From Hirundichthys speculiger (lineage: Eukaryota; Chordata; Actinopteri; Beloniformes; Exocoetidae): 64,000 nucleotides of DNA. The translations under genes were made by a program, and so were the position numbers. A model generated the notes under the pieces. That model was not told the origin of the DNA, did no database searches, and saw only the letters and a program-made list of their open reading frames with translations. The stretch's first letter is position 1. Each line of letters opens with the position of its first letter. Location: the NCBI GenBank assembly GCA_018398805.1, contig JAGFBZ010000577.1, forward strand, positions 1-64,000. Direction: 5' to 3'. This document shows positions 1 to 10,557 of the stretch, piece after piece.

Positions 1-148
1 GTTTTTTGATCTCATGGAGAGGATGTTGGAATATGAGCCCTCCAAACGCATCTCTCTTCCTTCTGCTCTGGAGCATCCCTTCTTCATGCCTCTCCATCAC
101 CTGGGAAGAACTCAGATGTGGAGGAACAGCTGTGACATGAGCAGATGA
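1..148 (+). CDS. clk2: CDC-like kinase, last coding exon (CLK2-type), 5' partial
   Basis: Reading from base 2, 48 codons run to a TGA at 146-148. The peptide opens FDLMERMLEYEPSKRISL and contains EHPFF, which is subdomain XI and the closing helices of a CLK dual-specificity (LAMMER) kinase. These nuclear kinases phosphorylate SR splicing factors. The tail ends CDMSR, close to the DISR end of CLK2 and unlike the ends I know for CLK1 or CLK3, so I favour CLK2. The catalytic loop and the LAMMER motif lie upstream of the window. Base 1 is probably still exon, so the true 5' end is not visible. The gene is the first of a same-strand row with the complexin and CYP11 genes. Family is confident, paralogue less so (a teleost a or b copy is possible). 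Confidence 0.85.
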   Translation, partial: FFDLMERMLEYEPSKRISLPSALEHPFFMPLHHLGRTQMWRNSCDMSR

Positions 149-1210
149 CCCTGAATAGCTACCTAACCCTACGTGGACCATACCAGTGGATTTGCAAGTT
201 TTAGCTCTGTCACAACATTGTCTGTATACAGTGCATGTATATTTGAAATGGGAGAGGGAATTCATTTTGTCGGGAAATGAAGAGGTGGAAGAGATACTGA
301 GGAGTCTTTCAGCTGGAATGAATCAGAGGTCAAGTGGATTTAGCACTGAAACTTAATAGAAATAAGCACTTTAGAGGAACAGCCAAGGTTAGATGTCTTG
401 GAGATAAAGTAAGAGAGGCTACGCTGGGATGGCTTGGGCACATAAGAGGAGGGGAAGTGAATAAACTGCTGGAATGATGCCAGAGATGGAGAACCCTGGC
501 AGGAGAAAGAGGGAAAGGCCAAAAAGTAGATATCTGGATGTGATGAAAGATGATTATGCAGCTGGTTGGTGTAACAGAGGAAGATGCAGAAGACAGGATG
601 AGGTGGAAATGGATGATTCCCTGTGGTGACCCCTGGAGGGAAAAGCCAAAAGAAAAAGATTTCCAATGAGATGAGTGGGTTGGAAGTAGAAAAGGAGAAT
701 AAAGGAACATTTTGATAATTTATCTTTTCAAGATTAAATTCTTACTTATTTATTGCACTTACATTAATTATTTATTGCATTTACATTAAATAACTTTATT
801 AATGTAAACTTTTAGTTCAAAAGGATTTGATGAAACTTTTATGTTTGTCGACTTTTAGTAAACTTTTTGTGGTCTTGGTCCTCTTTCAAGTCAGCAGTGC
901 CAGAAATAACAACAACTCTTAAAATATGTTTTTTTCAACTCCTGTATGCTGTATAGGTGCAGAAAGATATAGATTTTTCTGACACTTATTATATTACAAA
1001 AATGAATGGAACTAATTAAAATGTAAAAAAAAAAAAAAAGAAAGAAAAAAGGCTGATAAAGAATTAGAGGCATGGTTTCCAAAGTGGTTGTTGGTATGTA
1101 ACTTTAAGAGTATTTTTAAGATCTGTGCTCATAGTCACCATAAAATAAGAGTATCTGTGTATTTTTGTAACACATTTTATACCGACTGATATCTTTGATT
1201 GTGAAATAAA
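149..1210 (+). other. 3' UTR and downstream flank of the CLK gene, with candidate poly(A) signal
   Basis: No coding signal follows the kinase stop. The stretch is AT-rich, carries a decayed LINE piece at about 345-660, and has an AATAAA at 1205-1210 that is a plausible polyadenylation signal. Whether the mature 3' UTR reaches that far cannot be told from sequence alone. Confidence 0.45.
345..660 (+). mobile_element. Decayed LINE fragment (C-terminal part of a non-LTR retrotransposon ORF)
   Basis: The + strand read with stops still shows the usual C-terminal pattern of a LINE endonuclease/RT protein: a GWLGHIRR-like GHxxR segment, a basic GKGQK-like stretch, then EEDAEDRMRWK followed by a tryptophan and a short tail. 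Several stops and frame breaks make it non-functional. Clade is not certain. Confidence 0.5.
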
Positions 1211-4200
1211 ATTCCTTATTCAGTCCATGTTGTTGGTGTGGCCTCTTGGTTCAACCGGTCCAGTCCGGTGTCTGACACACGCTGCTCGTGTAAATACCAC
1301 AGAGTCTCAGCCCTCCTCTGCATGCTGATGACGTGCACCTCAACAGAGAGCACAGCCACAAGGCGAGTTTTCTCATTACAGCCTTGAACGCTGAAAGAGC
1401 TAAAAGAGACTTAAGTATGTTTCCGTGGAAGGCTCTGTGCACCCATGTGTGTGGATGGAGAAGTGAAAAATGTGTGCTTGTGTGTAAATGATCTTCTTTG
1501 GCATGCCAAAAATAATTTACAGGAAGTTTATTAACTGGAACTGAAAGTATTTTTTAACCTACATTTATCAACAAGGAGTTTTGCTGGGCAGATGCACTAA
1601 TTCAGTCATTTGCCCGACAAAGATTTTATTCCTGACAAAAATTGGGAGGTACACATTTAAAACCTTGTGAGAAAAGCATTTTGATAGTGTGGGTCTTTGC
1701 TTTTGCCACTTTTAGATCCCAACTTCAAGTATTCAGAAGAATAAAACCATCAGAATCCCTTCTGAATCCCTTTTAACTCTTTCTCCCGTCAGGAAACATG
1801 GTCCTCATGTTATACTGCCTGGCTTTTTAGAGATAAAAATGACAAAAAACTTAAGATATATACACTTCAGAATTTTTCACTCATCTTCTTCCGTCTTCAC
1901 CTTCTGTTTTTTCTTTCAAATTCTTCATATGAATTAGAAGTGCAAAAAAAAAAAATCTACTGTCTTCATCTAGTTTACTGTGACTGATGCTGAACTAAGA
2001 CTGAGGCATCCACTGCAAGTTAAAGCCAACGGTGCTCTGAGTCAGGGCAGCCATGAAGACTGAAGCTGACACTCAAAAAGGCTTCGACTTCCATTTACGT
2101 GCTTGGAGAGGCTCGCATTCCCCTTCGTGATGCAAACAGATAATATGATCAAGGAGTCCCCAGGGCTCAGTGCTGGAACCCCTCCTGTTTTTAATATACA
2201 CCACCACTCTGAGCTTCATTATCTGCTCACATGGTCTCTCAAACCATTGCTAAGCTGGCGATACTCAACTGTACTTATCATTCATGCCTGATGACTCCAC
2301 TGTCTTGGCACAGATCAACTCAGAATGCCACCCAGTTGGTGGTACAGGCCATGGTCATCTTTACCTCAACTACTGCAACTCCCTCCTTGCTGGTCTACCA
2401 GTGTGGGTCACGAAACCCTTACGGATGATCCTCAATGAGGAGGTGCATCTGATTTATAATGAACCCAAAAAGGCACACGCTACACTGCTCTTCACTGAGC
2501 TCCACTAGCTACCACTGTCTGCATGTACACAGTTCAAGTCACTAATGCTCTCTTATAGAGATAAAGCTATCAGAGCAGGGGCACCCTCTCTGTCTTCAAT
2601 AATCTCTTGACATTTCTAACCCTCGCCTTATTTTGTTGCACTTTATTTTCATGCACTTCTCAGTTCACCTTTCTTTCTACACTGTGTTACTTTATCCCTC
2701 TTATTTTACCCCTTTACAATTCCCTTCTATTGACTTAGCAGTTTGCGACTACCACAAGGTCTCCTGTCATACCGTAGCTTGAGTGAATTGCTTGATTTGT
2801 AAGTCACTTTCAATGACATTGATGACTAAATGAATAAATGTAAATGTACTTTACATTAATAATCAAATGGTCATAAAGTTGATATATTTCTACTAAATTC
2901 ATACTGTAAGCATAGTGCATTAAGTTTTCATCATCTCTCTAAGGTAAAGAGCCAGCCCAGTGAAGCAGTTAAAGCAGAAGTCATACAATATTTTTGTATG
3001 TGGAATTTGGCTAAAAATGTTCCTTTTACATGTATGAAGCAACGCCTTGATGTGCGCTTCTGTGTGAGCGTGTGGTCACGTGTGAGATCATGTGTTCTCA
3101 CGTAGTGTGTCATGGTAGCTCACTGTAACTGCTGGGTCAAGAGTGTGTAAGTGTATGAGTGTATGACTCATGTTGCGGGGACGTAAATCTCTTAACAGAA
3201 TTGTAGGGTGTGCACTCACATCTCTAATGAGAACAAAAAACAACTCCCCATGAAGACAGTGATTAAGTTTCTGTGTTAAGATCTGCTCAAACATTCAGAT
3301 TAGTGTTAGGCAAGTAGTTGTTATGACTAGAGGGCCAGTGAAAGCCTTAAGGTGATGAATATTAGTTTGATGTTGTCTGAAGCAGAGGAAACACAGTTGG
3401 ATGTGTTTGTGTGTGTGTGTAAGGGAGAAGCAAGGCTTCCATGAAAGCCCAGTGGCCCAGAGCCACTTAAAGGATTCTCAGGTGGATCAGCATCCAACAC
3501 GTGACCCACCATCTTTGAAACACACACACGTTATCATGCATGAAGAGTCATGCAGCCAGCAAATGGAAAAGAATGACTCCATATGACACACACAAGCACA
3601 TGATTTGTGTGCATTGCCCTTCAAATGTGATCTTACTCATGTGCAGCAGTTACATACAACAGTTGTGTTTGACTTTTCCAAAACGAACCAGCTTTGGAAT
3701 GAATTGAAGAATATGTTCACAGGTTTGGATGCATTCTCCGTCCTCATCTCTCCCTGCGTCCTCTCACTGTTGTGAACCTGCTGTTGAAAGGTGATACCCG
3801 ACTGCTTCAACCTCCTGCTGCTCTGTAATAAACATCTGCCACCTTTGGATGCTGAAACAGATCCCAGATCTGTTACTGAACATGACCTCAGAGGGGGCGT
3901 GGTTCAGAGGCGATCTTGTCAGAGCACTGACCGTGCCCGGCAGAACTCAGAGCGGCCAAAGCAGCAGAGGAAGAATGTGCTGGTTGAAGTGAGCTCTTTT
4001 GCTTTCAGTGCCAACTGGGGCATTAGAGTAAGCTGAAGAGCTCAAATTTCACTGTGAAGCATCATTCAAAGTCATGGAAAAACAGAAAAGAGCTGAAAGA
4101 GAAAGTAGGAGAGGTACTGGAGCATTCATGAGTAATGCATGCAATCCCACTACACAATCCTATACACAACCTGAACAGTCGTTCATACTGCTGGGACTCT

Positions 4201-4959
4201 TTTAATATTGTCACTATCATGATGATACTTTTGATAAGAAGGGCTGGTGAATATATACATGAAGTAATATCAAAGAAGAATTATATTGGTGTAAAGCCTG
4301 CCTTAATAGAAAAGAAAACATTGCAACTGATGAAAAATAATGCTGATATGATGAGGTACAACGTCCTCCTTATGGTTGCAAAGGAGCTCTAACCAGTCAG
4401 CGTCTGGACAAACAACACCCAAGGGTGACCTGCTGTGTCTGATACTGGATCTCTGGGCCCTGTGGGGAGGGGTCTCTGTGGAAGGGGATCTGCTCCTACA
4501 GACGGTATCAGGTCCCATCGGACTGATGTCTGAGGAGCTGAAGACCAGATAAACTCCTTAGATTCTTCGCTGTGTTGTTTGAGCACTTTACATAAAAATA
4601 CAAGAAACACAGTCTATTTAGTAGATTGACAAAAAAATAGGTTTCTTTTTAGAAAATTGTCTTAAAATGATGAGGAAAAAGATTCACTTGAATACCTGGA
4701 AATGTAGTGTTTTCATATTACAGATAGTTTCACTTGCAGAAGAAAGCTTGTCTCACTTCCTTATTCCTCTTTCTCAAGAAATTACATCTTACTCTTTTGT
4801 TCACATGACGGTGGAAGAAGTCCAGTTATTGTGCTTCTCCTAATAAATGCAGACATTAAAGAACATGGAAACACTTTTGCCCAACTGAAAAATCATATGA
4901 AATCTGATTTAATTGAAAGATAGACAGAGGCCAGAACATTGGCAGTCGAATCATGGATT
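1211..4959. other. Intergenic spacer
   Basis: Between the CLK gene and the LTR element. I see the LINE fragment at 2130-2830, TG/CA-rich tracts near 3050-3160 and 3400-3420, and otherwise AT-rich DNA without a supported gene. Short open frames here (for example at 3791-4036) lack recognisable domains or convincing splice signals. Confidence 0.5.
2130..2830 (+). mobile_element. L2/Rex1-type LINE, 3' fragment
   Basis: Although interrupted, the + strand shows the order expected for an L2-clade reverse transcriptase C-terminus. First comes a GDTQLYLS-like catalytic strand (2260-2280; the usual second D is replaced). Then come YCNSLLAGLP (about 2365-2400), an LNEEVHLIYN segment, ELHWLP-like residues near 2500 and the KAIRAGAPSL tail. 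It ends in a short A/T tail near 2830. Stops and frameshifts make this a dead 5'-truncated copy. Confidence 0.65.
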
Positions 4960-5463
4960 TGTAACACCCCTCAGTTCTCTCTGACCAACCAGTTTTTCAA
5001 GTGGACAAAGTGCACAGTGCAAGGTTAAGGTAAAATGAATATTTATTACAAAAGTTTAAAAGGTTAAGATCCGTTAAAAATATCCAAAGGTGCTGTGTGC
5101 ATCCTTTCCTCTTAATTAGGGTTGATGGAGGGGGTAGAGCAGTCCTTAACGTCCCTTGGTCAAAAAGGTGGGCCCACATACACCTCCCGGGCAAAGCCCT
5201 TAGTCTGCACACAACACCTGTACAGAGGTTGACAGCCACAGTGAGACAAATACCATCTTAAAATGTTCACAAGTTAAATACAAGAACAAGCTACTACCTG
5301 TACAGAGGTTGACAGCCACAGTGAGAACAACTAGTGTGCCAGCTCATTAAATAGCCTGGGATTGATTGTACACACCTGTGTGACCACACCCACCACTACA
5401 ACTCACACACACACTACAAACCACAGAAAAAAAGTGCAAAAGTGGTTCACAACCCAGGTTACA
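4960..5463 (-). repeat. 3' LTR of the Gypsy element
   Basis: 504 bp. Same ends and same AATAAA (TTTATT on + at 5042-5047) as the partner LTR. It is 81 bp longer, chiefly because it holds two copies of a 31-bp repeat (5216-5246 and 5296-5326) spaced 80 bp apart, where the partner has one. Confidence 0.95.
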
Positions 5464-5474
5464 TCCCTCCCTGC
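5464..5474 (-). other. Polypurine tract of the Gypsy element
   Basis: On the - strand GCAGGGAGGGA directly abuts the TGTAAC start of the 3' LTR, the place and composition expected for the plus-strand primer. Confidence 0.8.
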
Positions 5475-5597
5475 TAAAAAAAAGTCATTGTCCCAATGAC
5501 CACAGCACACTAGACTTCTCTGAAGCGTTGAGGTGGCACTCCTCTGGTTGCCCTGGTGGAACGCCTCAGCTCTGCAGCCTCTGTCACAGATCTGGAG

Positions 5598-6001
5598 TCA
5601 TTTGGAGCTATCCCTAGTGTCAGGACCTGTAGGGACCCAAAACCCAACCCATGGAGTTACGGCGTGGGGCTGGGAGCCTCCCTGCTGAATGTTGGGCACT
5701 GGTTGAAAATTTCTTTGTCCCTGGTTTTCTGCAGCCTGTCCTGGCACAGGAATTAACAGATTTCCATGCACAACTTTCTCCAAATTGTCTCTCTCTTGGC
5801 GAATGACATACACAGGTAGATCAGGGTGTGGCTGTTTCACTATTACGTAAGGAGTCTCTTCCCATTTGTTGGCCAGTTTGCCCCGTCCCTTTGCTCTCGT
5901 GTCCTGCAAAAGTACCTTTTGACCAGGTTGTAATGTAGGTAGAGCAGACCGCTGGTCAAAATACAACTTTTGTCGAGCCATTGCAGAGTCCTTAAATTTG
6001 G
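5598..6001 (-). pseudogene. pol: pol part 4: integrase C-terminal (GPY/F-like) domain of the Gypsy element
   Basis: Continues integrase in a third frame. MARQKLYFDQRSALPTLQPG leads into a GQKVLLQDTRAKGRGKL and KWEETPYVIV stretch, the GPY/F-type C-terminal module of Gypsy integrases. A proline- and glutamine-rich tail runs to a stop at 5598-5600. The frame break lies in an A-rich stretch near 6,002-6,014. Its codons are otherwise intact. Confidence 0.85.
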
Positions 6002-7824
6002 CTGCCTTTTATTGCAAACTGAAGACGAAGACGTCTTTGGTGGCAGATGACGCAATTCTCCACAGATGTGCAGGCCAGGCTTCCTGAGAGACCTAAGACA
6101 CTGTCCTGTGGAAGAAATCCATGTCTCCCAAACATCAAGTAATGAGGCATATATCCTGTGGTGCCATGAATTGAATTATTGTATACCTGCATCATTTCAG
6201 GTAGATGCTCATGCCAGTTTCTTCTTTCATCTCCCAAGGTTCCCAGCATGCCAAGAAGTGTTCGATTGAGTCTCTCACATGCTCCATTTCCTGCAGGGTG
6301 ATAAGGTGTCGTGTGGCTCTTTGACATACCGTACAGGTTACAGAGTTCTTTCATTAAGTTAGACTTGAAATTAGGCCCCTGGTCTGTCAGCAAATGTTTA
6401 GGCACCCCAAACTGTTGAATAACCTTACTTGACAGTACCTTTGCTGTAGTGGTTGCAGTTTGATCTTTAGTGGGAACAGCCCAGCCAAATTTACTGAAAT
6501 GGTCCACCATTACCAACACATTGTGGAAGGAGTCCTCAGGGTGTCCTATAGACAGAAAATCCAAAGAAAGCAATTCCATGGGGGCATTTGACTCAATGGG
6601 GACGAGGGGGGCCCGTGTTTGATTTGGTGCTTTACGAACAAAACATATTTGGCATTCAGCGCACCAATTCATAACATCTTTGGACATATTCGGCCAAAAG
6701 AACCTATGTTGGAGTAGAGCATGAGTCTTTTCAGGGCCCCAGTGGCCGGCCTGTGTATGATACATTTGCCAAACATTATGACGCTCAGCCTCAGGCAATA
6801 AGACCTGGAAAACAGGGTCTACTTCTCGTGGGTCCTGTCGCCTCCGGTGCAATACACCATCTATCAGGGTAAGTCGGTCCCAGTGACTGAGGACCTGCAG
6901 CGTCTCTTTACTTTCATTTTGCCTTTCTTGTCTATTTGGGGGATGGCCTCTCTGCATGTAATTTTTTACTTGGGCCAACACAGGGTCATTATTCTGAAGA
7001 GTCTGCCATTGTACCTGGGTCCATCCTGGAATTACAGGGATTCCAACTGTGTCAGATTCGATAGCCTTTGGTTCCCCAACACCAACACACATTGCTCTGG
7101 CCACAGTTGCTCTGATGTGAGTAAAGGAAGGAATCTCCAACCCTTCTCGCGCTTCCTCCGTGTCCAGCATAGGTACCTCTGAGGGGAAATGAGACAGTGC
7201 ATCCGCACTTTGATTAGTGCGCCCCGGTTTGAACTTGATCTCAAATTGGAAGCTAGCCAAACGGGCAGCCCATCTCTGCTCCAAGTTACCAAGTCTTGCT
7301 GAGTTTAAGTGCACCAGGGGGTTGTTATCTGTATATACAAGAAAAGGAGCGCAATGAAGATACTCCGCAAATTTCTTGGTTACAGCCCAAGTTAAGGCTA
7401 AGAACTCTAGCTTAAAGGAGCTATAGTTTTTGTCATTTCGCTCTGAGGGGCTAAGTGATCGACTGGCAAACGCAATTACCCTCTCCTTCCCCTCTTGTAT
7501 TTGACACAGCACAGCACCCAAGCCCCGACTACTAGCATCTGTGTACAAGATAAAGGGCAAGTTAAAATCCGTGTAAGCCAAAACAGGTGCAGAGGTGAGT
7601 GCATTCTTTAAAGTCCGAAATGCCTCCGTACACTTTTCATCCCAATCAGAGAGGAATTGTTGTCCAGAACGCTTTGAGGTTTTTGGGCTTATTCCTGTTA
7701 ATAAGTGGTTAAGTGGACTAGCAATCTTAGAAAAGTCTTTGACAAAACGGCGATAGTAGCCCGCGAGCCCCAAGAATGACTGGAGTTGTTTAACAGTTTT
7801 AGGGACACATTTTACCTTCAACAC
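5992..7824 (-). pseudogene. pol: pol part 3: RT connection, RNase H and integrase of the Gypsy element
   Basis: Largest open frame of the window (610 codons). It begins with the RT thumb/connection (QLQSFLGLAGYYRRFVKDFS). RNase H follows with catalytic acidic residues near D96, E140, D166 and D208 (FILYTDASSRGLGAVL, YTDNNPL). Integrase has an HHCC zinc site (H356, H361, C391, C394) and a DDE core with D422, D481 and E517, the last two separated by the canonical 35 residues (LTDQGPNF, ACERLNRTL). The frame starts after a duplication-caused shift and is lost again near 6,002-6,014, before the C-terminal domain. Confidence 0.95.
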
Positions 7825-8428
7825 ATTTTACCTTCTCAAGATCAGGTGAGATTCCTGCTGCAGACACTCGATGCCCCAGATATTGTACCTCTTTCTTGAG
7901 AAAATGACATTTATCTGGTTTTAGCTTCAGGCCGTGTCTTCCCAATTTCTCCAACACAGAATCCAGGTGGGCTAGATGGGAGTCAAAATCAGGCGAGTAT
8001 ATTATCACATCATCCAAATAAATGAGTACAGACTGCAAGTTTTGGTCTCCAAGACACGTGTGCATCAGTCGTTGGAAAGTTGCAGGCGCATTAGACAACC
8101 CAAAGGGCATCCTGGTGAATTCATATAATCCCATTGGTGTAATAAATGCAGTCTTTTCCCTATCGTTAGGAGCAACCTGCACTTGCCAGTATCCGCTGGC
8201 TAAGTCCAATGTTGTAAAAAATTTTGCTTTACCCAACCCAGCCAGTGACTCTTCTATACGTGGGAGCGGGTAAGCATCTTTATGAGTAACTGCATTCAAT
8301 TTGTGGTAGTCCACACAAAATCTCAGAGTCCCATCTTTTTTACGGACTAGCACAATTGGTGTTGCCCATGGACTAGTGCTGGGAAGAATGATCTCAGAGT
8401 CCAACATACCTTGAATCAAGGCCTTCAC
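7799..8428 (-). pseudogene. pol: pol part 2: reverse transcriptase domain of the Gypsy element
   Basis: In frame with the preceding segment but separated from it by the TAG. About 209 residues hold the RT palm and fingers: VRKKDGTLRFCVDY, the first catalytic aspartate in FTTLDLASGYWQ (D75 of this segment), RMPFGLSNAPATFQR, and the YLDD box (residues 137-140), with LKPDKCHF and YLGHRVS following. All core catalytic residues are kept. The frame is lost at its 3' end by a 16-bp tandem duplication. Confidence 0.93.
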
Positions 8429-9523
8429 CTATGGATACATTTGTGGTGGTATTTGATGGTAACGTTCTCGGATGGGCGGTGCACCTACTGTTGGGATCAC
8501 ATGTTGCACTGTTGTGGTAAGTCCATAGTCCTCATCGTTTGTTGCAAAGACAGCTCCGTGTTTGTGGAGAAGTGCCTCCAATCGTTCTTTGTCTTCTGCA
8601 CACAGGTCGACATCATTCAAGTTAGGCAAAGCATTGGTTTCAACATTCACTTTATTCTTGTCTGTACTCACTCTCACTGCATTTGCACTGACACGGTGCA
8701 GGGTCACATTATTCTCAGGGACTACATCTGCAGGATTAATTTCACAGGTTTTGGCTAACAATTGATGCCTGTACAGGTACATTGGTGAATTATTTGGATT
8801 TCTGACCTTTATCAAAATGCGTCCACCTTGGACAATTGATAAGGAACGGGCAATTAAGAGTCCACTCACCTCAAGTGGCTCCACCAAGCACTGATAGTCC
8901 TTCCCATCAATTCCTCCTTTCGTCCGGGCCCACAAAAGAACTTCACTCTGGGCTGGCAGCTGGATGGGACGGCGGTTGATTGTCCTCACATAGCCAATGG
9001 TCCCATCGGCACTTACAAAGTAGGCTTGTTGGGAGCAGATTTTAAACGCCATAGCCCACGCCTGTTGTTGGGAAGGGTCACTGTTCATAGCCCATAAGGG
9101 GCACTTTTCCAAGTCCTGCCAAAGTCGTGAAATAATGTTCATCCCTACTACACCATTTGAGTCTGTAAGACAATGATCTTTCACAATGAGAAAGCCACAG
9201 TCTGTCAGCTCGGCTTCACCAACTTTGATGGGGAGGATAACATAGCCCAAGTAGGGGATGGTGAGTCCATTAGCAGCCTCCAGTGTTAGCCAGTGCCCTG
9301 CATCCTCCAGTTTCCTCCCCTCTTTAGCAAAATGGCTCAGGAAGAAGCTGTTTTTCATTAGAGAAACATTAGAGCCGGTGTCCAAGATGTAGCAAACTGG
9401 GACATTGTCAATCATCAGGTTAATATTTGGTATCCGTCCAATCAATCTTTTTGAGATTCCCTCTTCAGGCCCTTGATGTTCTAGGTACCCCACTGTGTGG
9501 GCCGCTACAGTGGTATCCACTAG
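8429..9523 (-). pseudogene. pol: pol part 1: aspartic protease and N-terminal RT region of the Gypsy element
   Basis: About 363 residues in the -1 frame relative to gag. The retropepsin active site is seen as ILDTGSNVSLM (D47-T48-G49 counted from the codon at 9520), with the C-terminal GMNIISRL segment after it. A long linker leads to the start of RT (HKHGAVFATNDEDYGLT, then HVIPTVGAPPIRERYHQIP). The frame ends at a TAG (8429-8431). The very next codon continues RT in the same frame, so this is a single nonsense change inside pol and not a natural gene end. Confidence 0.9.
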
Positions 9524-9529
9524 TTTAAA
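9490..9529 (-). promoter_or_regulatory. Candidate -1 ribosomal frameshift signal, gag to pol
   Basis: On the - strand the heptamer TTTAAAC occupies 9529-9523 in the phase T TTA AAC relative to gag, ending directly at the gag TAG. Slipping back one base leads straight into the pol frame. Nine nt further on, CCACTGT (9513-9507) can pair perfectly with ACAGTGG (9496-9490) around a 10-nt loop. Slippery site, phase, spacing and stem all fit the known -1 frameshift design. Activity is inferred. Confidence 0.75.
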
Positions 9530-10505
9530 GAAGCTGATCTTTGTTTACTATTACAGAAGCGGGCAATATGACCAGGCTGACGACAATTATTATTACAAAT
9601 TGGGTTACCCCGATCATCATACTGGTTTGTAGAGTTTATACGAGGATGGTCCCTCCCCCTTGGTCGAGTGTTTGAAAAAGGAGATTTCCAGCTTGGAGCG
9701 TGGACCACTTCCGGTGAGGTTCTTTGCAGTTCGGACCTGATTTCTCCAATAATCGCTTTAGATAACTCTGTAAATTTTGCAGTCATCCGAGTGTCCATTT
9801 CTTCCCTTAATTGTGTTTTAAATTGTTCAAAATCTCTGGCACTCACTGTATTACTATCCTGTCCCTTTAAAATAAGACACTGGGCCTGCTCAAATGTTTC
9901 GCCATAGGCCTGTTCCCTTAAGCACAATTCATCCTTAATAGTTTCGAAAGTAAGATCACCATCCAGTAGAATTTTGGTTCGGAACTCACCCTTGGTCACT
10001 GGATCTCTAAGGCCTTCAATCAGGTGGTCTCGGAGTAAAACATCATTGTCATTAATTCCTCTTGGGTCTTTGTTTTTGAGTCGATTAAAGTCCTCTTGTA
10101 ATCTAAGAGCAAAAGATCCAATATCCTCATGGGGCTGTTGTTTAGCATTGAAAAATTGTGAACGTAAAACCGAAGCTGTGGCTTTATCCCCATACAATTT
10201 ATCAAGCTCATTAAATATTTTCTCTGCAGTGTCCCGTTTGTTTTGTGCCAAAATTAAAATCTCTCTTTTGGCTTTGCCCTCTAAGCAGCAGAGCGTAAGT
10301 TCAGCTCTAAAGTCCTCTGGCACACTTTGCAATGCAAAGGTAGTTTTCGACTACTTTTCCACTCGCCAAGACTGATTTCAGAGTCTCTGCCTTTAAATTT
10401 TGATGTCACCATATTAAACATGGGAACCATGCCAAAGGATCTGTATGGAGCTTGAATGAGGTTGGGTCCGCTAGGGCCAGGTTGGCTTGCATTCGGGTCT
10501 GTCAT
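9520..10505 (-). pseudogene. gag: gag of the Gypsy element (frameshifted)
   Basis: Structural polyprotein of the retrotransposon particle. The first ATG at 10505 opens a proline-rich N-terminus (MTDPNASQPGPS). The frame changes between about 10,370 and 10,340. The body then continues in another frame for about 270 residues to a TAG at 9520-9522. It has the retrotransposon-gag helical region (RSQFFNAKQQPHEDIGSFALR) and one C-terminal zinc knuckle (CNNNCRQPGHIARFC). That knuckle is CX3CX4HX4C instead of the normal CX2CX4HX4C, because three AAT codons stand where two would be expected. The stop overlaps a frameshift signal into pol. Confidence 0.9.
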
Positions 10506-10541
10506 TTTGTCCACCACTGGTTGTTTTTTTGGTCAGAGCCT

Positions 10542-10554
10542 GCCGGCAACGCCA
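10542..10554 (-). other. Primer-binding site of the Gypsy element
   Basis: On the - strand, 3 nt inside the 5' LTR, the sequence TGGCGTTGCCGGC starts with the TGG that pairs with a tRNA 3' CCA. Position and form fit a tRNA primer site. I cannot name the tRNA with confidence. Confidence 0.75.
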
Positions 10555-10557
10555 AGA

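Noticed and set aside
1249..1262. GGTTCAACC as a tRNA B-box
   Set aside because: No matching A-box or cloverleaf stems around it.
5992..7824. The long open frame as a domesticated host gene
   Set aside because: It lies inside an element with both LTRs, target duplication, PBS and PPT, and is continuous with gag, protease and RT fragments in the right order. A captured host gene is not needed to explain it.
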